This document shows positions 1 to 6,435 of a DNA stretch of 6,435 nt, one piece after another (the first letter of the stretch is position 1; every line of letters begins with the position of its first letter). Location: assembly GCA_027031685.1 (NCBI GenBank), contig JALVPS010000104.1, positions 1 to 6,435 of the forward strand, in the 5' to 3' direction. Source of the stretch: Gammaproteobacteria bacterium (GTDB taxonomy: Bacteria; Pseudomonadota; Gammaproteobacteria; UWMA-0217). Both the position numbers and the translations under genes were made by a program. Below the pieces are notes generated by a model. The model was not told the DNA's origin. It saw nothing but the letters and a program-made list of their open reading frames with translations, and searched no databases.

Positions 1-1321
1 CGCTCGGGGATGACCGGGGCGATGCCGTTGCGGTAGCGGGCCAGGCGGTAGACGAGGGTCTTCCACACGTCCTTGATGGGGGCGAAGCCGCCGGCCATGT
101 CGCCGTACAGGGTGGCATAGCCGACGGCCATTTCGCTCTTGTTGCCGGTGGTGAGGAGCAGGTGGCCGAATTTGTTGGACAGGGCCATGAGGATAATGCC
201 CCGGCAGCGCGCCTGGATGTTTTCCTCGGTAGTGTCGGGCGCCAGGCCGGTGAAGGCGGGCTCGAGCATGCGCAGGAAGGCGCGAAAGGCCGGCTCGATG
301 GAGATGGTGCGGTGCGAGACGCCCAGGGCGGCGGCCTCGGCCAGGGCGTCGTCGATGCTCATCTGGGCGGTGTAGCGGGAGGGCATGAGCACGGCCTCGA
401 CCCGCTCCGGGCCGAGGCCGTCCACGGCGATGGCCAGGGTGAGGGCGGAGTCGATGCCGCCCGACAGGCCCAGCAAGGCGCCGGGAAAGCCGTTCTTCTC
501 CACGTAGTCGCGCACGCCCAGCACCAGGGCGTCGTAGATCTCCCGCTCCGGCGGCTGATCAGCCTCGGGGTGCACGGCCCGGCCGGTGGGCAGGGGATAC
601 TCGACCACGGCCAGGGTCTCGGCGAAGGCCGGCCCCTGCCACACCACCTCGCCGGCGGCGTCCACCACGATGGAGCGGCCGTCGAAGACCAGCTCGTCCT
701 GCCCGCCCACCAGGTTGACATAGACGATGGGCAGGCCGGTCTCGGCCACGCGCTGGCCGAGGGTGGCGATGCGCTCCTGCTGCTTGCCGCGGTGGAAGGG
801 CGAGGCGTTGATGTTGACCAGCAGCTCGGCGCCGGCCTCGCGCGCGCGGCGGGCCGGTTCGGGATCCCAGATGTCCTCGCAGATGGTCAGCCCCACGCGC
901 CGCCCGCGGCATTCGAACACGGTGGGCCGCCGTCCGGCCACGAAGTAGCGCTTCTCGTCGAACACGGCGTAGTTGGGCAGGCGCATCTTGGCGTAGCGGG
1001 CGATGACCTCGCCGTCGCGCAGCACCACGGCGGCATTGTGCAGCCCGGCCCCGTCCTGCCAGGGCAGGCCCAGCACCACGTCGATGCCGTCCACCTCGGC
1101 GCGCACCCGCTCCAGGGCGTCGCGGCACCAGCGGATCATGGACGGGCGCAGCAGCAGGTCCTCGGGCGGGTAGCCGGTGAGGGTCAGCTCGGGGAACACC
1201 ACCAGGTGGGCGCCCAGCTCGTCGCGGGCGCGGCGGGCGTGCGCGATGACCCGCTCGGCGTTGTGGTCGGCATCGCCCACCAGGGTGTCGATCTGGGCGA
1301 TGGCGATGCGCAGCGGCCCGT

Positions 1322-1325
<4 letters not shown>
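1..1325 (-). CDS. nadE: Glutamine-dependent NAD+ synthetase (partial, C-terminus beyond window)
   Basis: Makes NAD+ from deamido-NAD+ (nicotinic acid adenine dinucleotide), ATP and ammonia taken from glutamine, the last step of NAD synthesis, in the cytoplasm. The frame reads open from the ATG at 1325 to the window edge: 441 full codons of about 540 usual for the two-domain type, so roughly the last 100 residues are missing. Residues 1 to about 250 are a nitrilase-like glutaminase domain with the expected triad: Glu46 (FPELTLTGYP), Lys113 (YAKMRLPNY) and Cys149 (TICEDIW). The synthetase domain follows, with the PP-loop SGGIDS at 288-293 and TGNKSE at 393-398. The ATG overlaps the sucD stop (ATGA); the nearest Shine-Dalgarno-like AGGTG (1337-1341) is 11 bases away, so translation is probably coupled to sucD. 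The domain order and catalytic residues leave little doubt about identity. Confidence 0.95.
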
Positions 1326-2193
<868 letters not shown>

Positions 2194-2197
<4 letters not shown>

Positions 2198-3363
2198 GCC
2201 GCCACCTCCCGCGCCGCCTGCACCGCACGCCGCGCCGCCTCGGCGAAGCCGCTGGCGGGGATCAGGTCCAGCCCCGAGTCGGCCAGTTTCTGCCGCCCCT
2301 GCTCGGCGTTGGTGCCCTCAAGGCGCACCACCACGGGCACCGACACGCCCACCTCGCCCACCGCCTGGATGATGCCGTCGGCGATCAGGTCGCAGCGCAC
2401 GATGCCGCCGAAGATGTTGACCAGCACGGCGCGCACCTTGGGGTCGGACAGGATGAGGCGGAAGGCCACGGCCACCCGCTCGGCGGTGGTGCCGCCGCCC
2501 ACGTCCAGGAAGTTGGCCGGCTCGCCGCCCTCCAGCTTGATGAGGTCCATGGTGGCCATGGCCAGCCCGGCGCCGTTCACCATGCAGCCGATGTCGCCGT
2601 CCAGGTGGATGTAGTTGAGGCCGTGCTCGCGCGCCTCGGCTTCGCGCGGATCCTCCTGGCTGGGGTCGCGCAGGGCGGCCAGCTCGCGCTGGCGGTAGAG
2701 GGCGTTGTCGTCCAGGTTGACCTTGGCGTCCAGGGCCTGCAGCGTGCCATCCGCCAGCACCGCCAGCGGGTTGATCTCCACCAGGCTGGCGTCGTTGTCC
2801 AGGAACAGGCGGTACAGGCCGGCCAGGATGCCGTGGAAGGCCTTGAGCTGCGCGCCGGACAGCCCCAGCGCGAAGCCCAGCTTGCGCGACTGGTAGGGCT
2901 GCAGCCCGGCGGCCGGGTGCACCGGCTCGGTGTGGATGCGCTCCGGAGTGGCGGCGGCCACTTCCTCGATGGACATGCCGCCCGCCGCCGACGCCACCAC
3001 GGCCACCCGCTCGGCGGCGCGGGCCACCAGCAGGCTCAGGTACAGCTCGCGGTCGATGTCCGCCAGCGGCTCGGCATACAGCTTGTCCACCGGCAGGCCG
3101 GCCGGGCCGGTCTGCGGGGTGACCAGCCGCGACCCCAGCAGCCGCTTCACGGCGGCGGCGGTCTCCGCCGCGTCGCGGGCCACGATCACCCCGCCGCCCT
3201 TGCCGCGCCCGCCGGCGTGCACCTGGGCCTTGATCACGCAGCCGTCCGGAAAGCGCGCCTGGACGTCGCCCACCTCGTCCGGCGATGTGATGAGCAGGCC
3301 GTCCGGCACCGGCACGCCGTACCGGCGGAACAGCGCCTTGGCCTGGTATTCGTGCAGGTTCAT
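2194..3363 (-). CDS. sucC: Succinyl-CoA synthetase, beta subunit (ADP-forming)
   Basis: Nucleotide-binding subunit of succinyl-CoA synthetase, partner of the sucD product. The product is 389 residues against about 388 for E. coli SucC. It opens with the family signature MNLHEYQAKALF. An ATP-grasp domain follows, with Lys45 and the glycine-rich GGRGKGGG at 51-58, and the metal-binding Asn198 (EINPL) and Asp212 (DAK), each one position earlier than in E. coli. The C-terminal ligase domain contains FLDVGGGTT and VLVNIFGGIVRCD. The frame stays open upstream to about 3516, but homology fixes the start at 3363. The possible Shine-Dalgarno GGGGA (3372-3376) is weak and can pair with CCCC next to the ATG. 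It is the first gene of the sucC-sucD-nadE operon and is divergent from pilS. No 2-oxoglutarate dehydrogenase genes (sucA, sucB) are adjacent in the window, unlike the E. coli arrangement. Confidence 0.98.
2204..2209 (-). promoter_or_regulatory. Shine-Dalgarno of sucD
   Basis: On the minus strand the sequence GGAGGT lies inside the last codons of sucC, 6 bases before the sucD ATG at 2197. It is the only near-consensus ribosome binding site among the genes of this window at a proper distance, and it fixes the sucD start. It suggests that sucD is both coupled to sucC through the ATGA overlap and able to initiate on its own. Confidence 0.75.
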
Positions 3364-3393
3364 GGGGCGATCCCCGATTGCGATGTGAAGCGC

Positions 3394-3425
3394 ATTATTC
3401 TGAAGCAAGGCGCGGGGCGATGCCA
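3394..3425 (-). promoter_or_regulatory. Weak candidate promoter for the sucC operon
   Basis: The only AT-rich stretch near sucC reads AGAATAAT on the minus strand (3401-3394) and could serve as a -10 element, which would place the transcript start some 20-30 bases before the sucC ATG. The best upstream match at 18 bases spacing is TGGCAT (3425-3420), a poor -35. The call rests mostly on position and base composition. The same bases read TATTCT on the plus strand but have no acceptable -35 there. Confidence 0.2.
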
Positions 3426-3491
3426 CGGCCGTCCGGCCCCCGGTGGATCGGCCCGGCGCGCTGTGGTGCAATGCCCGCCCCGACCCCGACC

Positions 3492-3506
3492 CCCGGCTCC
3501 GCCGGG
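3492..3506 (+). other. GC hairpin immediately upstream of the likely pilS start
   Basis: CCCGGC (3492-3497), a three-base loop TCC and GCCGGG (3501-3506) form a perfect 6-bp all-GC stem that ends two bases before the ATG at 3509. If pilS starts at 3509 or 3515 this stem sits where the ribosome binding site should be. If pilS starts at the GTG at 3443 the stem lies in coding sequence. The stem is read directly from the sequence; any function is inference. Confidence 0.4.
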
Positions 3507-3508
3507 CG

Positions 3509-5110
3509 ATGCCCATGCTCGTGCACGGACGTGGCAGACACCGCAGCGACCACGACTCGTGGAACTCGCTGCGCCTGTTCCTCAGCTACCGCCTCGGCCT
3601 ATCACTGCTGCTGGTGCTGATGTACGTGTTCGGCGCGGTGGTGCAGCCGGCCGACCCGGAGCTGGCCGCCCTGTTCCCGGCCACCGCCTTCGCCCTGCTC
3701 ACGGTCAACCTGCTGCTGGTGCCGCTCACCTTCTTCCAGGCCATGCCCTTCCGCCGCCTGGTGGTCGGCATGGTGCTGCTGGACATCGTGGCCTTCACCC
3801 TGCTCATGCACGCCAGCGCCGACCGTGGCATCAGCCTGCTCATGATCCCCAGCATCGCCGGCGCCAGCCTGCTGCTGCCGGGCATCATCGCCCCCTTCTT
3901 CGCCGCCGTGGCCACCCTGGCCATCCTGGGCGAGACGGCCTGGGGCATCTGGCTGGGCCGCTACGAGCTGCCCCAGCTCACCCAGGCCGGGCTGCAGAGC
4001 CTGATCCTGTTCGCGGTGGCCCTGCTGGCCGCCAAGCTGGCGCGCAAGGCGGACACCAGCGAGGCCCTGGCCCGCCAGCGCGACCGCGACCTGGCCAGCC
4101 TCACCGAGCTCAACACGCGCATCGTGGAGCAGATCGACACCGGCGTGATCGTGGCCGGCGACAACGGCCGCGTGTGGCTCATCAACCAGGCCGCCTGGCA
4201 GATCCTCGGCCTGTCCGGCCCCAGGCCGCCGCTGCAGCTGCAGGCGCTGTGCCCCGGCCTGCACGCCAGCCTGTCGCGCTGGCTGCTGCGCCAGGACCGG
4301 GACACCACCTTCATCAAGGCCGAGCGCCCCAGCGCGGCCGACTTCGAGGCCCGTTTCGTGCGCGTGGGCAGCGGCGCGCAGCAGGCCACGCTCATCTTCA
4401 TGACCGACATGAACGTGCGCGCCCGCCAGCTGCAGGACATCAAGCTGGCCGCCCTGGGCCGGCTCACGGCCAGCATCGCCCACGAGATCCGCAACCCCCT
4501 GGGGGCCATCGACCACGCCGCCCAGCTGCTGGGCGAGTCGGATGCGCTGCCCCCGGCCGACGCGCGCCTGGTGGAGATCATCCGCAACAACACGCGGCGC
4601 GTGAACGCTATCATCGAGAACGTGCTGTCGCTGTCGCGCCGCAAGACGCCCCACGTGCAGGTGTTCGCCCTGCGCCCGTGGCTGGAGCGGCTGCTGCAGG
4701 AGTACCGCAACCAGCCAGTGCTCAAGGACATGGACATCCGCCTGGACGTGCCGGACAGCAAACAGAAGGTGGCCTTCGACCCCGACCAGCTGCACCAGGT
4801 GCTGTGGAACCTGCTCATGAACGCCCACCACCACGCCCGCCGCGACGGGGAGGTCGTGGTGCACATCCGCGGCGGCATGGAGCCGGAGACGCGCTACGCG
4901 TGGCTGGAGATACAGGACAATGGTCAAGGCATTCCGGCGGAGGATGTGGAAAGATTGTTCGAGCCCTTCTTCACCACCGGCCGGCGCACCACCGGCCTGG
5001 GCCTGTACATCGCCCGCGAGCTGTGCGAGAGCAACGGCGGTTCGCTGGAGTACGTGCCGGGCGGGGAAGGAGGGGCCCGGTTCCGCATCCGTCTGCCCAT
5101 CGCCGCATGA
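3509..5110 (+). CDS. pilS: Type IV pilus two-component sensor histidine kinase PilS
   Basis: Inner-membrane sensor kinase that phosphorylates PilR to control type IV pilin expression. From the ATG at 3509 it is 533 residues, close to about 530 for Pseudomonas PilS. Six hydrophobic segments fall at about 29-46, 55-76, 84-101, 108-124, 126-148 and 160-178. A PAS-like domain (about 200-300, EQIDTGVIVAGDNGRVWLIN) follows. Next come the H box with His325 (SIAHEIRNPLGAIDHAA), the N box with Asn438 (NLLMNAHHHA), the G1 box DNGQGIP at 470-476, the F box FEPFF and the G2 box TTGLGL at 494-499, whose first residue is Thr rather than the usual Gly. The start is uncertain: GTG 3443, ATG 3509, ATG 3515 and GTG 3521 are in frame and none has a good ribosome binding site. 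I chose 3509 because its length before the first membrane segment fits the family best. The stop overlaps the pilR ATG. A patch of rare codons lies at 4908-4958. Confidence 0.93.
   Translation: MPMLVHGRGRHRSDHDSWNSLRLFLSYRLGLSLLLVLMYVFGAVVQPADPELAALFPATAFALLTVNLLLVPLTFFQAMPFRRLVVGMVLLDIVAFTLLMHASADRGISLLMIPSIAGASLLLPGIIAPFFAAVATLAILGETAWGIWLGRYELPQLTQAGLQSLILFAVALLAAKLARKADTSEALARQRDRDLASLTELNTRIVEQIDTGVIVAGDNGRVWLINQAAWQILGLSGPRPPLQLQALCPGLHASLSRWLLRQDRDTTFIKAERPSAADFEARFVRVGSGAQQATLIFMTDMNVRARQLQDIKLAALGRLTASIAHEIRNPLGAIDHAAQLLGESDALPPADARLVEIIRNNTRRVNAIIENVLSLSRRKTPHVQVFALRPWLERLLQEYRNQPVLKDMDIRLDVPDSKQKVAFDPDQLHQVLWNLLMNAHHHARRDGEVVVHIRGGMEPETRYAWLEIQDNGQGIPAEDVERLFEPFFTTGRRTTGLGLYIARELCESNGGSLEYVPGGEGGARFRIRLPIAA
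4973..4997 (+). repeat. 10-base direct repeat inside the pilS ATP-lid codons
   Basis: ACCACCGGCC occurs at 4973-4982 and again at 4988-4997, 15 bases apart and in the same reading frame, so both copies encode Thr-Thr-Gly. The second copy supplies the first residues of the G2 box. It is a small imperfect tandem duplication of a 15-base unit at most, and could be chance in this G+C-rich sequence. Confidence 0.5.
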
Positions 5111-6432
5111 GTATCAAACACGTCCTGATCGTCGACGACGAGCCCGACATCCGCGAGCTGCTGGCGCTCACCCTGGCCCGCATGGGCGTGGAGAGCGAGC
5201 CGGCCGCCAGCGTGGCCGAGGCACGCCGGCGCCTGGCCGAGGGCCACTTCGATCTGTGCCTGACCGACATGCGCCTGCCGGACGGCGACGGGCTGGAGAT
5301 CGTGGCCCACATCCAGCGCCACCACCCGGGCCTGCCGGTGGCCGTGATCACCGCCTACGGCAACGTGGAGGACGCCGTGCGCGCCCTCAAGTCGGGCGCC
5401 TTCGACTTCGTTTCCAAGCCCGTGGATCTGGAGGTGCTGCGGCGCCTGGTGGACACCGCCCTGCGCCTGGGGCCGCCCCGTCCGCCCGGGCCGGCAGGCG
5501 GCACCTCGCGCCTGCTGGGCGAGTCGCCGGCCATGCGCCGGCTGCGCCAGACCATCGCCAAGCTGGCGCGCAGCCAGGCGCCGGTGTTCATCTCCGGCGA
5601 GTCCGGCGTGGGCAAGGAGCTGGTGGCGCGCGAGATCCACGCCCTCGGCCCCCGCGCCGAGCGGCCCTTCGTGCCCGTCAACTGTGGCGCCATCCCCCGC
5701 GAGCTCATGGAGAGCGAGTTCTTCGGCCACAGGAAGGGCAGCTTCACCGGCGCGGTGAGCGACAAGGCCGGCCTGTTCATGGCCGCCGCCGGCGGCACCC
5801 TGTTCCTGGACGAGGTGGCCGACCTGCCGCTGGACATGCAGGTCAAGCTGCTGCGCGCCGTGCAGGAGCGGCGCATCAAGCCCATCGGCGGCACCGAGGA
5901 ACTGCCGGTGGACGTGCGCATCCTGAGCGCCTCCCACAAGTCCCTGCAGGACGAGGTGGCGGCGGGCCGCTTCCGCCAGGACCTCTACTACCGGCTCAAC
6001 GTCATCGAGCTGCGCGTGCCCCCCTTGCGCGAGCGGCGCGAGGACATCCCCCTGCTGGCCGGGCACTTCCTGCGGCGCATCGCCGACCAGTGGGGCCAGC
6101 CGCCCAAGCACCTGGACACCGCCGCCCGGGATGCCCTGCAGCATTACGACTTCCCCGGCAACGTGCGCGAGCTGGAGAACATCCTCGAGCGCGCCTGCAC
6201 CCTGAGCGAGGGCGACGAGATCACCGCCGCCGACCTGGACCTGCCCACGCCCCCCGCCACCACCGCAGCCGCCCCAACCGACGCGGCGGACACCCCCCAG
6301 GACGAGCGTGCCGCCATCCGCGCCGCCCTGGAGCGCACGCGCTGGAACCGCACCGCCGCCGCCCGGCAGCTGGGCATGACCCTGCGCCAGTTGCGCTACC
6401 GCATCAAGAAATTCGGCCTGGACCAGGAGTAA
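5107..6432 (+). CDS. pilR: Type IV pilus sigma-54-dependent response regulator PilR
   Basis: NtrC-family activator that, when phosphorylated by PilS, drives sigma-54 RNA polymerase, classically at the major pilin promoter. It has 441 residues against about 445 for Pseudomonas PilR. The receiver domain (1 to about 120) has the acidic pocket Asp10-Asp11, phosphoacceptor Asp54, Thr82 and Lys104. A Pro/Gly-rich linker leads to the AAA+ domain (about 137-370) with Walker A GESGVGKE (164-171), the sigma-54 contact loop GSFTGA (211-216), Walker B Asp235-Glu236 in LFLDE and the FRQDLYYRLNV segment with candidate arginine fingers. An Ala/Thr/Pro-rich linker precedes a Fis-type helix-turn-helix (about 413-434, NRTAAARQLGMTLRQLRYRI). 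The ATG overlaps the pilS stop and has no Shine-Dalgarno at normal spacing, so translation is probably coupled. The same frame stays open far upstream (from 2605), but that part is antisense to sucC or out of frame with pilS and is not coding. Confidence 0.96.
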   Translation: MSIKHVLIVDDEPDIRELLALTLARMGVESEPAASVAEARRRLAEGHFDLCLTDMRLPDGDGLEIVAHIQRHHPGLPVAVITAYGNVEDAVRALKSGAFDFVSKPVDLEVLRRLVDTALRLGPPRPPGPAGGTSRLLGESPAMRRLRQTIAKLARSQAPVFISGESGVGKELVAREIHALGPRAERPFVPVNCGAIPRELMESEFFGHRKGSFTGAVSDKAGLFMAAAGGTLFLDEVADLPLDMQVKLLRAVQERRIKPIGGTEELPVDVRILSASHKSLQDEVAAGRFRQDLYYRLNVIELRVPPLRERREDIPLLAGHFLRRIADQWGQPPKHLDTAARDALQHYDFPGNVRELENILERACTLSEGDEITAADLDLPTPPATTAAAPTDAADTPQDERAAIRAALERTRWNRTAAARQLGMTLRQLRYRIKKFGLDQE

Positions 6433-6435
6433 CGG

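Larger units (their letters stand above)
3364..3508. other. Divergent intergenic region between sucC and pilS
   Basis: About 145 bases separate the two divergent start codons (79 if pilS begins at the GTG at 3443). The region must hold the promoters of both operons, unless pilS is expressed otherwise. I see one AT-richer segment (3388-3408), a 4-bp GC stem at the sucC ATG (3364-3375) and a 6-bp GC stem just before the pilS ATG (3492-3506). I find no strong sigma-70 promoter on either strand and no sigma-54 consensus (TGGCAC-N5-TTGC). No further gene is supported here. Confidence 0.6.

Noticed and set aside
3364..3508. A sigma-54 (-24/-12) promoter that PilR might use to regulate its own operon.
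   Set aside because: No stretch keeps both the GG and the GC elements at the required spacing with a convincing match to TGGCAC-N5-TTGC on either strand.
3365..3513. The 10-mer GGGCGATGCC at 3415-3424 and 3504-3513, with a one-mismatch copy at 3365-3374, as a possible operator repeat in the divergent intergenic region.
   Set aside because: The same 10-mer occurs inside the nadE coding region at 17-26, and its composition is common in this genome, so chance is the simplest explanation.
3602..4927. A 441-codon minus-strand open frame opposite pilS.
   Set aside because: The pilS frame has all kinase motifs, while this one reads as Gly/Gln/His/Ala-rich low-complexity sequence typical of antisense shadows.
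2605..5106. A very long plus-strand open frame that continues into pilR.
   Set aside because: It is antisense to sucC, then runs in a frame different from pilS, has low-complexity Arg/Pro/Ala/His-rich translation, and becomes meaningful only at the pilR ATG at 5107. Such frames arise because stop codons are rare in G+C-rich DNA.
5737..5754. GSFTGA in PilR instead of the textbook GAFTGA sigma-54 contact motif.
   Set aside because: Serine at the second position is, to my knowledge, usual among PilR proteins and compatible with sigma-54 activation, so it is not an anomaly.
6433..6435. A terminator after pilR.
   Set aside because: Only three bases follow the stop codon, so nothing can be judged.

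Overview
This is a G+C-rich chromosomal window (about two thirds G+C or more by eye, nearly all codons ending in G or C) from a proteobacterium. The gene content (PilS/PilR, SucCD, glutamine-dependent NadE) fits a gammaproteobacterium. A purple-sulfur-bacterium-like lineage such as the Chromatiales/Ectothiorhodospiraceae is my best guess, from memory of similar gene orders, and is not proved by the sequence.

Layout: two divergently transcribed operons flank one short intergenic region (about 3364-3508). Leftward on the minus strand runs sucC-sucD-nadE: the beta and alpha subunits of ADP-forming succinyl-CoA synthetase, then an NAD+ synthetase cut by the left window edge. Rightward on the plus strand run pilS and pilR, the membrane sensor kinase and sigma-54-dependent response regulator of the type IV pilus system. 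pilR ends three bases before the right window edge.

Every junction within an operon is a 4-base ATGA overlap (sucC/sucD, sucD/nadE, pilS/pilR), which points to polycistronic, translationally coupled expression. SucC and SucD form one enzyme of the citric acid cycle. NadE makes the NAD+ that the cycle consumes as an electron acceptor, so the linkage makes metabolic sense, though a regulatory link is inference. PilS would autophosphorylate and pass phosphate to PilR, which would activate sigma-54 promoters, classically that of the major pilin; no pilin gene or convincing sigma-54 promoter lies in this window.

Coding density is very high and no mobile element, CRISPR array, RNA gene or clear terminator is visible. 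I found no new system. The points most worth a second look are in the ATPase domain of pilS. There, a patch of rare codons sits next to a short direct repeat that coincides with an atypical G2 box (TTGLGL instead of GTGLGL). The pilS start is also uncertain, with a GC hairpin directly before the likely ATG.
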